This document shows positions 1-5,538 of a stretch of 5,786 nt of DNA, in pieces. Made by a program: the position numbers and the translations under genes. The stretch is from NCBI GenBank assembly GCA_030040235.1, contig JASHUC010000041.1, positions 1 through 5,786 of the forward strand, read 5' to 3'. Positions within the stretch are counted from its first letter, which is position 1, and the number at the start of each line of letters is the position of its first letter. The notes beneath the pieces are model-generated. The model was given only the letters and a program-made list of their open reading frames with translations. It was not told the origin of the DNA and ran no database searches. The stretch comes from Gammaproteobacteria bacterium (GTDB lineage Bacteria; Pseudomonadota; Gammaproteobacteria; Steroidobacterales; Steroidobacteraceae).

Positions 1-144
1 GATGAGGCCGAGCGCCAGCGCTGCAAAGGCTACCCCCAGGATGACCGAAGCTACGCGCGCCCAAAGGGCGACGCGATAGCGGCGTGGGAGATCATCGCTC
101 GCGGGCGCAACCGGCATCGTGACCGCCGTGTCACTCGACCACAT
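1..144 (-). CDS. N-terminal part of an unrecognised membrane protein (runs off the window)
   Basis: A leftward reading frame starts with ATG at 144-142 and stays open to the window edge, giving 48 residues. It begins MWSSDTAVTM. A short polar segment ending in DDLPRRYRVALWARV is followed by a hydrophobic run, roughly residues 33-48 (ASVILGVAFAALALGLI), that looks like a membrane helix or signal anchor with positive charges on its cytoplasmic side. A GAGG-type ribosome binding site (complement of 151-156) lies about 7-8 bases ahead of the ATG, and an in-frame TGA sits directly upstream of it. A second ATG at 117-115 (MPVAPASDD) is a possible alternative start with no better ribosome binding site. 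The gene follows regulator A on the same strand after about 83 bases, so the two could be co-transcribed. I do not recognise the family and assign no function; only the N-terminus is visible. Confidence 0.6.
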   Translation of the reverse strand, partial: MWSSDTAVTMPVAPASDDLPRRYRVALWARVASVILGVAFAALALGLI

Positions 145-227
145 TCATCAGACCTCGTTTCCGATGAGCCGATGCTCGGAGGCACTCAGATTAGCGCCAC
201 CCCGGGGCGAAAATGATTATCCAGTTC

Positions 228-1769
228 TCAAGACCGATTGAGCGATGCCCCCTTTACCTCGACAGGGACTGGCGTGAGGAGTATGGCGGCCACCCCGAGC
301 TGTGGGGTCCGAATATGACCCGCGGCATGACCCGCAAATCGTTGGCTCTCTACGACTACACCAACGGACGTCCCAACGGGTGCTGATGCGGAGGAACGAT
401 TCCGCTCGGCGCCCGCGCGCCAATGGAGCGCAAGGGCCAGGGAGAAGCCGAGCGCCACCGAAAGGAGCGCGACGAGAATCCAGGGCCGGCGCCCGCGGCG
501 GCGCTTCAATGCTTCAATGGCCTCGGCCGCCAAGCGCTGCGCGGCCTCCTTGCGTGCCCGCTCGGCGCGGCGCGCGGGGCGCCCTCGAAGTCGATCGGTC
601 AGCGCAGCTACGCTCGCCAGTCGCATTGCCGGGTCACCATCGGTCGCAGCGACGATATCCTCGCAAAGAAGCTCATCCGGAACGCCCCGCTCCCACCCGC
701 ACACGAGCGGACGGCGCAGATCTCCGACGGCGAGCTGGTAGAGCAGGATTCCGAGCGCAAAGACATCGCTCTGCGCGGTGGCGATGCCGCCGGCGAGCCG
801 CTCCGGGGCCACGTAGAGTAGCGTTGCTGCCCCATCAGCCGTCACGCCCTCGGTAATCGCGTCGAGTTGCGTGATTCCGAGCCCCTGCAGTCGCTCGGGC
901 TCGAGAAGCCGCGCGCTGCCGAAGTCCGTCAACCGCAGTTGCCAACCGCCATCGGCGCACTCGGAGACCAGGAGATTGGCGGGCTTGAGGTCCTCGTGCA
1001 GCACTCCGACGCTGTGGGCCGCGACGACCGCATCGGCCACTTGAAGGAAGAGCTCAATCCGCGCTTCCAATGCCAAGCTCGCCAGGTGCTGCGTGGCCCA
1101 CTCGAGGAGACTCGTTCCGCCGTATGGGTACTCGAGGAAGAACGGGGCGGCGCTGAAATTCCAGTCGAGGAGCGGGACCAGATCGTTTCGCTCGCCGAGG
1201 CTCTTGCGCAAAACGCGCGCGAACGTTGCTTCGCGCTTGAGGGCCGCAAGTCCCTCCCCGTCCGCAGCGAACTTGTAGATCCGCAATTCGCACGTCTTCG
1301 CATTGCGGGCGAGCCACACCTCGCGGTTCGAGGATCGGCTCATGCGCAATACCAGGGTAAAGCTCTCGCGACGCGCGACCGCTCCGTCCTCATCCAATGC
1401 CAAGCTGCCGGTGAAGTGCCGGCCGACAGCTGTGCGTTCGACGGAGCCGGTGAGCCGGTAGCCCACCCGCGCGACGGTCACGATGCGCTCGGCATTCTCC
1501 TCACCCAGCGCACTTCGGAGCCGGGTGAGCGCCGTGTGGATGACGTGTCCGGCCGTCGGACGACCGTTCCACACCGCACTCTCGAGCTCGTTGCGGGTGA
1601 CGACCTCCCCGGCGCGCCGGAGGAACACTTCGAGCACCTCGAGCGGCCGCCGCTGGATGTCGATTCGTTTTCCGGCAACCTGCAGCTCGAAGCGCCTCTC
1701 ATCGAACTCGACGCTGCCGAACCGATAGCGATAGAGCGCCGACCGAGCCTCAAGCCCTTGAACACTCAT
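228..1769 (-). CDS. Regulator A: winged-helix DNA-binding / Ser-Thr kinase-like protein with one membrane segment and a short tail
   Basis: This 513-residue protein is probably a membrane-anchored one-component regulator. Residues about 16-107 form an OmpR/PhoB-type winged helix (YRFGSVEFDERRFEL, then RRPLEVLEVFL and the closing RVGYRLTG). Residues about 135-395 resemble a protein kinase: Lys166 in RIYKF, a helix-C Glu180 in KREA, the catalytic loop HEDLKPANLL (Asp260, Asn265), TDFG (Asp282), APE at 321-323 and SDVFALG. A basic linker (KRRRGRRPW) precedes a membrane helix at about 430-448. About 65 low-complexity residues follow and end the protein, whereas its paralogue at 2613-5348 has a long TPR domain there. 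Oddities are the lack of a glycine-rich nucleotide loop (RMSRSSNREVW instead), HED in place of HRD, and TLLY where kinases usually have TPxY, so ATP use or catalysis may be impaired. The ATG has a GGAGGGG ribosome binding site (complement of 1777-1783) seven bases upstream. It is divergent from the GRDP-like gene. The domain assignment is firm; the target promoter and signal are unknown. Confidence 0.9.
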   Translation of the reverse strand: MSVQGLEARSALYRYRFGSVEFDERRFELQVAGKRIDIQRRPLEVLEVFLRRAGEVVTRNELESAVWNGRPTAGHVIHTALTRLRSALGEENAERIVTVARVGYRLTGSVERTAVGRHFTGSLALDEDGAVARRESFTLVLRMSRSSNREVWLARNAKTCELRIYKFAADGEGLAALKREATFARVLRKSLGERNDLVPLLDWNFSAAPFFLEYPYGGTSLLEWATQHLASLALEARIELFLQVADAVVAAHSVGVLHEDLKPANLLVSECADGGWQLRLTDFGSARLLEPERLQGLGITQLDAITEGVTADGAATLLYVAPERLAGGIATAQSDVFALGILLYQLAVGDLRRPLVCGWERGVPDELLCEDIVAATDGDPAMRLASVAALTDRLRGRPARRAERARKEAAQRLAAEAIEALKRRRGRRPWILVALLSVALGFSLALALHWRAGAERNRSSASAPVGTSVGVVVESQRFAGHAAGHIRTPQLGVAAILLTPVPVEVKGASLNRS

Positions 1770-1929
1770 AACGAGACCCCTCCGACCATCCGCAATGTCA
1801 CGGATCGCAAACCCGGTGCATCGCGCTCCTCATCGAATGCACATTTCCGGTCACACCATGTTTCGCCCCGCCCGTCTCTTGCGGGAGCATCGCCGCATGC
1901 TTTTCTGAGCTTTCCTGAGGAGGCGAACG
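1770..1929. promoter_or_regulatory. Divergent intergenic region between regulator A and the GRDP-like gene
   Basis: This 160-bp non-coding stretch must carry the leftward promoter of regulator A and the rightward promoter of the GRDP-like/peptide pair. Both outer ends are ribosome binding sites: GGAGGGG on the minus strand (complement of 1777-1783) and GAGGAGG at 1917-1923, six bases before the GRDP-like ATG. I see no convincing sigma-70 -35/-10 pair. Visible structures are a spaced inverted repeat (1816-1842), a weak hairpin AGCAT/ATGCT (1886-1890 with 1897-1901) followed by a short T run, and two TGAG cores spaced 10 bp apart (1906 and 1916). The last of these overlap the ribosome binding site. 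A PhoB-type regulator binding here is an inference from the layout. Confidence 0.5.
1816..1842. repeat. Spaced inverted repeat GTGCAT...ATGCAC in the divergent region
   Basis: GTGCAT at 1816-1821 is matched by ATGCAC at 1837-1842, 15 bp apart. Pairing extends by CG on the inner side if one A is bulged (GTGCATCG against CGAATGCAC). It sits roughly midway between the two divergent starts, which suits a shared operator, but six-base arms can arise by chance in GC-rich DNA. Confidence 0.3.
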
Positions 1930-2433
1930 ATGCAGTCTGCTACAGCTGCGCGGCCAACGCTCGATCGATGGACGCTCGATGAGGAGATCCTCGAGCTGAA
2001 CCTCGAGCCGATCGCCTTCCTGGTTGCGCTTACGGAGCGCTGGGATGTCGAGCGGATTGACGCGGTTGAGCTCGAGTACCGGTGTTTTCTGCAGCTTGCG
2101 CGCGATTTCCCCGACCGGTCGATCGCCCCGAGCCGGGATGTCGACATATTCTGGCACTGCCACGTGCTGACCCTCGGACTGTACCTGGAGCATTGCCAGA
2201 AGCTGTTCGGGCGGCCGCTGCTCCACTATCCCTTCTCAGGCGCGCTCGGTGAAGCCGACGCGGCCCGCCAGCGCGCCCGCTTCGAAGACTCTCGCCGCCT
2301 CATGAGCGAGCTGCTCACTCGGGTGCGAAGCACCCATTTACCTAATCGATTGAAGGAGCCAAACCATGATCACGACGCTGGATCCCGCGCTCATCGTCTA
2401 TCCGAACCGTCAGCAAATGCTCGACCTGATTAG
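1930..2433 (+). CDS. GRDP-like (DUF1399-type) protein with a DxDxFWHxH motif
   Basis: This 167-residue protein resembles the GRDP-like domain (glycine-rich domain protein family, Pfam GRDP-like/DUF1399), known mostly from plant and fungal proteins and from short bacterial versions of poorly defined function. The diagnostic core is DVDIFWHCHVL at residues 70-80 (Asp70, Asp72, Trp75, His76, His78). It is followed by Tyr85, Cys89, FG at 93-94 and HY at 99-100, matching the family pattern of D-x-D-x-x-W-H-x-H, then Y, C and a later H. The His/Asp set could bind metal, but that is inference. There is no signal peptide or membrane helix, so it is probably cytoplasmic. The ATG is preceded by GAGGAGG with a six-base gap, which fixes the start. 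Residues after about 136 run through the ribosome binding site and first 68 bases of the downstream peptide gene, look unlike a conserved domain, and may be a frameshifted or drifting tail. It likely forms an operon with the peptide. Confidence 0.8.
   Translation: MQSATAARPTLDRWTLDEEILELNLEPIAFLVALTERWDVERIDAVELEYRCFLQLARDFPDRSIAPSRDVDIFWHCHVLTLGLYLEHCQKLFGRPLLHYPFSGALGEADAARQRARFEDSRRLMSELLTRVRSTHLPNRLKEPNHDHDAGSRAHRLSEPSANARPD
2321..2335 (+). other. Small perfect hairpin before the peptide gene
   Basis: GGGTGC (2321-2326) and GCACCC (2330-2335) pair perfectly around the loop GAA. The stem lies in the 3' part of the GRDP-like frame, 17 bases before the peptide's ribosome binding site, and is followed by an AT-richer ATTTACCTAAT. 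It could be an intercistronic processing or stability element, or it may be fortuitous within coding sequence. Confidence 0.35.
2353..2358 (+). promoter_or_regulatory. Strong ribosome binding site for the small peptide gene
   Basis: AAGGAG lies seven bases before the ATG at 2366, close to the ideal spacing. It lies inside the reading frame of the GRDP-like gene, where such a match is not needed for coding. It is the main evidence that the following short frame is translated. Confidence 0.7.
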
Positions 2434-2533
2434 GGCGCGGGATCTCGCCGCTGAAGATCGCCCCGATCAAGCCGACGAGCGATGCTCGGGCGCCGATGAC
2501 ACACCGATTCCGACCTGCGCTCCCTTATTCTAA
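2366..2533 (+). CDS. Small acidic two-cysteine peptide (55 aa), possible precursor peptide
   Basis: The frame runs from ATG 2366 to TAA 2531-2533 and encodes 55 residues. The N-terminal two thirds (MITTLDPALIVYPNRQQ, then MLDLIRARDLAAEDRPDQAD) is hydrophilic and acidic with a helix-like stretch. The C-terminal end reads CSGADDTPIPTCAPLF, with cysteines at 40 and 51 and two prolines between them. There are 10 Asp/Glu and 5 Arg residues and no Lys. There is no signal peptide or membrane segment. The start is supported by AAGGAG seven bases upstream. It overlaps the end of the GRDP-like frame by 68 bases in another phase, so translational coupling is likely. An acidic leader followed by a short Cys-bearing tail, next to a gene for a soluble protein, is the general plan of ribosomally made modified peptides. 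That reading is inference, because no known maturation enzyme is visible. It could also be a small regulatory or partner protein. I recognise no family. Confidence 0.62.
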   Translation: MITTLDPALIVYPNRQQMLDLIRARDLAAEDRPDQADERCSGADDTPIPTCAPLF

Positions 2534-2585
2534 TAACCGTCCTGCACAGCCATTCAGATCAGCATCGGACCGGACAGTGCTGGAA

Positions 2586-2607
2586 GGGGCGCAAGGGATT
2601 GCGCCCC
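2586..2607. terminator. Hairpin between convergent genes, possible bidirectional transcript end
   Basis: GGGGCGCAA (2586-2594) and TTGCGCCCC (2599-2607) form a perfect 9-bp GC-rich stem with the loop GGGA. It begins five bases past the stop of regulator B on the minus strand and lies about 50 bases past the peptide stop on the plus strand. The location suits a shared terminator. Neither side carries a T run, so it is not a classical intrinsic terminator and may instead protect transcript 3' ends. Confidence 0.45.
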
Positions 2608-2612
2608 AACTC

Positions 2613-5348
2613 TCAGCGGGCCACCCGCAATGCCGCCTCGGATTGCCGTAACTGGGCCACGATCCAGGCGGGCGCACGGTTCTGCACCAATCCGTCCAGA
2701 GCTGCTTCCACCAGAGCCTTCCCCGAGGCTTCTTGCCCGAGCCGCATGAGAATTTGCCCCTTGAGCCCCTGGAGGCGCTCCGCCCAGTCGCCGCCAGCAT
2801 CGGCAGCGGTAAGCGCGGAGGTCGTCAGTCCCGAAACGAGCGACCAGGCCCGTCGAGCCTCTCCTTGATCATTCAAGACCGCGGCGAGATAGAAGTCCGC
2901 AAACTGAGTAATGGGAGCATCCCGTCCCAGCACGCTCACGAGCACCGGTTGTGCTGCGTCGAGCGTCGCGAGTGCCGCGGCCGTATTTCCGGCGAGGTAC
3001 TGAAGCGCGCCCAAGGTGGCCTCCGCTGCAAGCGTCGCCTGACCGTGATCTCCCAAGCACTTCTCCATGACGGCATGCGAGTGCACCTCGGCCTCGATTG
3101 CCTCAGTCCAGCGGCCTTCTGCCTGAAAGGCCGCAGACAGATGGTTCCACGCGAGCCCCGTGGGATAACTGTCCGCTCCGAGCACCCGGGTCGTCTCGGC
3201 GATGACCTCTTTCATGATGCCCTCGGCCTCCGGGTAGCGGCCGAGGTTCGCGAGGGCTAGACCATACTGCAGATGAGCCTTGGTCCAGTCTCGCACTCCC
3301 ACGCGCTCGGGACTGTAGAAGGGGTCCATCAGGGGACGGAGAACCTCGATGGCCGCTGCGTTTCGGTTCAACCTGACATAGCACCACGCGAGATCGCCGC
3401 GGATGCGGATCAGCCAGAGAAGATCTCCCGGGGCGACGATCGCCCGCACACGCTCGGCCTGCTCATAAGAGACGAGCGCGCGCTCGGGGTGCATCTGCAT
3501 GAGCGCCGTGCTGCCCCGGCTCCAGAGTGCGAGCAGTGCGAGCGACGAAGACTCACGAATTCGGCCGCCTGCATCCTGGTCGGCCCGGGCGAGGAGTGTC
3601 TCGGCGTCCCGATAGCGCGCGCGCATATCGAGCGTGATGACCAGGTAGTACTCCGCCTCGAGCGTCGAATCATTCTGGGCGCCGAGCTGCTTCTCGAGCA
3701 CGCCGAGGGCATCCCGTTGCAGGGTTTCGGCCTTGGCAAAATCACTCTGGCCGTAGTACGCGCGCCCCAGGGCAAGCTCGATCGATGCCCGCGTGACGGG
3801 ATCCCCGGTAAAGCGATCGTCCAGCCGGCGCTCGGCGCGCGCGAGCGCCTCGCGGATGCTCGTATCGTGAGTCGCACCAGGCGCGCTGGGATCACCGGCT
3901 CCGAGCACATCGTCGTTGAGAAAGGAGGCGATGGCCTCTGCCCGACGCCTTGCCGCCTCCGTCTCATGGTGTGCGCGCGTGAGCGAGCCCAGCATCCAGC
4001 TGGTGGACACGAGGCCGAGGGTGAGACTCACCAGCGCCGCGACGATCCATGGGCGCCGCGCCCGGGCTCGCAAGAGTTCCTTCTCGGCTCTTGCCGCCCG
4101 CTCCTGGGCAGCCGTCTCCCTGAGTTTCCTCTCCGTGCGCTCATCCAGATGCCTCAGCCGTCCGATGAGCTCATCGACGGTTCCGATCCTCAGGGCCGGA
4201 TCACCGTCCGTCGCGGCCGCGATGTCCTCGCGCAGGAATTCGTTCGCGATCTCGCGCTCCCACCCCGAGACCAGCGGACGCCGGAGGTCTCCGACGACCA
4301 GCTGGTAGAGCAGGATCCCGAGCGAGAACACATCGCTCTGCGCCGTGGCAGCCCCGCCCGCCAGGCGCTCCGGCGCGACGTATTGGGGCGTCGCCGCGCC
4401 CACATCACTAATCACGCCCTGCGTGACGGTGAGACCGAGCTGGGTGATTCCGAGCCGCTGCAGGCGCTCGGGCTCGAGCAGGCGTGCGCTCCCGAAGTCG
4501 GTCACCCGCACTTGCCAGCCGCCGCCCGCACGCTCGGACACCAGCAGATTCGCCGGCTTCAAGTCCTTGTGGAGGATTCCGATGCGGTGCGCAGCGGCGA
4601 TGGCCTCGGCCACCTGCATGAAGAGGTTCAGCCGCTCCCCGGGCTCGAGCTCCGAGACGTGCTCGGCGCCCCACTCGACGAGATTCACCCCGGCGTATTC
4701 GCATTCCAGGAAGAACGGCTGCGCGTCGAAGTTCCAGTCGAGCACCCGCACGAAATCGGGACGGTTGCCCAGACTCGCGCGCAGGACTCGGGCGAGGGTC
4801 GCCTCGCGCTTGAGGGCCGCAAGACCCTCTCCGTCGGCGCTGAACTTGTACACCCGCCGTTCGCCGGTCTTCGCGTGCCGGGCAAGCCACACCTCGTGGT
4901 GCAGCGATCGGCCCAAGCGGGAGAAGAGGACAAAGTTCTCCCGCCGCGCGACCGCGACACCTTCATCCAGCGCCAGACCGCTCGTGAAATGGCGCCCGAC
5001 CGCCAACCGCTCGACCGGGCCGGTGAGGCGGTATCCGACGCGTGGCAGCGTGATCAGGCGGGCGGCGTTTTCCTCTCCGAGGGCAACGCGGACCTTGGTG
5101 AGCGCGCTGTCGATGACGTTCTCGACCGTTGGGCGGTTGTCCCACACCGCCTTCTGCAATTCCTCGCGGGTGACGATCTCTCCCGCGCGCCGCAGGAGCA
5201 GCGCGAGCACCTCGAGCGGTCGGCGCTGGACCTCCACCAAGCCTCCGCTGACCTTGAGCTCGAAGCGAGCCTCGTCGAATTCGGCACTCCCGAAGCGGTA
5301 TCGATAGAGCGCAAAGCGCTCATCCCACGGCTGGATTTCCATGCTCAA
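2613..5348 (-). CDS. Regulator B: winged-helix DNA-binding / Ser-Thr kinase / membrane segment / TPR-repeat protein
   Basis: This 911-residue protein reads as a membrane-spanning one-component regulator. Residues about 18-109 are an OmpR/PhoB-type winged helix (RRPLEVLALLLRRAGEIVT, closing with RVGYRLTG). Residues about 135-400 are a protein kinase: Lys168 in VYKF, Glu182 in KREA, HKDLKPANLL (Asp262, Asn267), TDFG (Asp284), TPQYVAPE and SDVFSLG. An Arg/Glu-rich, coiled-coil-like linker (403-432) leads to a membrane helix at about 433-454. The remainder begins with ASFLNDDVLGAGDPSAPG, a segment typical of kinases with C-terminal TPRs, followed by TPR-like helical repeats to about 905 (for example LGRAYYGQSDFAKAETLQRD and LANLGRYPEAEGIMKEVI). 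This part would lie outside the inner membrane if the N-terminus is inside. The glycine-rich loop is degenerate (SRLGRSLHHEVW), but the other catalytic residues are present. The start used is TTG at 5348-5346, supported by alignment with regulator A's leader and AGGGG six bases upstream. ATG at 5342-5340 is the alternative, two codons in. The pair with A indicates duplication. Confidence 0.92.
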   Translation of the reverse strand: MSMEIQPWDERFALYRYRFGSAEFDEARFELKVSGGLVEVQRRPLEVLALLLRRAGEIVTREELQKAVWDNRPTVENVIDSALTKVRVALGEENAARLITLPRVGYRLTGPVERLAVGRHFTSGLALDEGVAVARRENFVLFSRLGRSLHHEVWLARHAKTGERRVYKFSADGEGLAALKREATLARVLRASLGNRPDFVRVLDWNFDAQPFFLECEYAGVNLVEWGAEHVSELEPGERLNLFMQVAEAIAAAHRIGILHKDLKPANLLVSERAGGGWQVRVTDFGSARLLEPERLQRLGITQLGLTVTQGVISDVGAATPQYVAPERLAGGAATAQSDVFSLGILLYQLVVGDLRRPLVSGWEREIANEFLREDIAAATDGDPALRIGTVDELIGRLRHLDERTERKLRETAAQERAARAEKELLRARARRPWIVAALVSLTLGLVSTSWMLGSLTRAHHETEAARRRAEAIASFLNDDVLGAGDPSAPGATHDTSIREALARAERRLDDRFTGDPVTRASIELALGRAYYGQSDFAKAETLQRDALGVLEKQLGAQNDSTLEAEYYLVITLDMRARYRDAETLLARADQDAGGRIRESSSLALLALWSRGSTALMQMHPERALVSYEQAERVRAIVAPGDLLWLIRIRGDLAWCYVRLNRNAAAIEVLRPLMDPFYSPERVGVRDWTKAHLQYGLALANLGRYPEAEGIMKEVIAETTRVLGADSYPTGLAWNHLSAAFQAEGRWTEAIEAEVHSHAVMEKCLGDHGQATLAAEATLGALQYLAGNTAAALATLDAAQPVLVSVLGRDAPITQFADFYLAAVLNDQGEARRAWSLVSGLTTSALTAADAGGDWAERLQGLKGQILMRLGQEASGKALVEAALDGLVQNRAPAWIVAQLRQSEAALRVAR

Positions 5349-5410
5349 CGACCACCCCTATCCACTTAACTCCATGTTTTACTGATAAATGTTTAGCGGT
5401 TAGAAATTGG

Positions 5411-5438
5411 TGAGGACCAGATGAGGACAGGTGAGGCG
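5411..5438. repeat. Helical-turn-spaced direct repeats TGAGGAC, candidate operator
   Basis: TGAGGAC occurs at 5411-5417 and again at 5422-5428, an 11-bp step. A third, imperfect copy, TGAGGCG at 5432-5438, follows at a 10-bp step. OmpR/PhoB-family winged helices bind tandem direct repeats about one helical turn apart. Both regulators in this window have that domain, and the repeats lie 63-90 bp upstream of regulator B. Binding and autoregulation are inferred from spacing and position. The copies sit on the plus strand, so they could equally serve the rightward gene. Confidence 0.5.
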
Positions 5439-5469
5439 ATTTCGTGCTGGGGTAGGTCGTCGGCCCCGA

Positions 5470-5495
5470 CGGCGAAGTGGGCAGCCACTTTGCCG
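5470..5495. other. Strong hairpin in the leader of the rightward gene
   Basis: CGGCGAAGTGG (5470-5480) pairs along its whole length with CCACTTTGCCG (5485-5495), with one G-T pair, around the loop GCAG. No T run follows on either strand, so a terminator is unlikely. If the rightward transcript starts upstream of it, the hairpin lies in the 5' leader about 43 bases before the ATG and could affect mRNA stability or translation. It could also be a DNA-level operator. Confidence 0.45.
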
Positions 5496-5538
5496 GCGAT
5501 TATCGCACCGCCTGGGCCGCGGCGAAAAGGACGGACGG

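Larger units (their letters stand above)
5349..5538. promoter_or_regulatory. Divergent intergenic region between regulator B and an unrecognised rightward gene
   Basis: This 190-bp region contains an AT-rich patch at about 5361-5410 that stands out against the GC-rich surroundings and lies 15-60 bases ahead of regulator B, where its promoter should be. I cannot pick one -35/-10 pair with confidence. Beyond it lie a direct repeat of TGAGGAC (5411-5438) and a strong hairpin (5470-5495). AAAAGGA at 5525-5531 is the ribosome binding site of the rightward gene. The leftward ribosome binding site is AGGGG (complement of 5355-5359). Confidence 0.5.

Noticed and set aside
200..216. GC-rich near-palindrome around CCCCGGGG after regulator A, considered as a terminator
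   Set aside because: The possible stems are short and mutually exclusive, and there is no T run on the correct side for the leftward transcript.
217..423. A second minus-strand frame over the tail of regulator A, considered as a frameshifted TPR remnant
   Set aside because: Its translation (Arg/Ser/Cys-rich) shows no resemblance to the TPR part of regulator B or to any repeat.
1886..1905. AGCAT/ATGCT hairpin followed by TTTTC before the GRDP-like gene, considered as an attenuator
   Set aside because: A five-base stem with a six-base loop is too weak to call, and no leader peptide or alternative structure was found.
867..1982. A 371-codon plus-strand frame antisense to regulator A that crosses the divergent region
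   Set aside because: It has the same shadow effect and runs through both regulatory sequence and the start of the GRDP-like gene in another phase. It has no recognisable motif.
1798..2226. A 142-codon minus-strand frame antisense to the GRDP-like gene
   Set aside because: It has no supporting domain, and the plus strand carries a recognisable family motif with a strong ribosome binding site.
3273..5369. A 698-codon open frame on the plus strand, antisense to regulator B
   Set aside because: It mirrors B's strongly GC-biased codons, translates to Arg/Glu/Pro/His-rich sequence with no domain, and B itself is a clear multi-domain protein across the same DNA.
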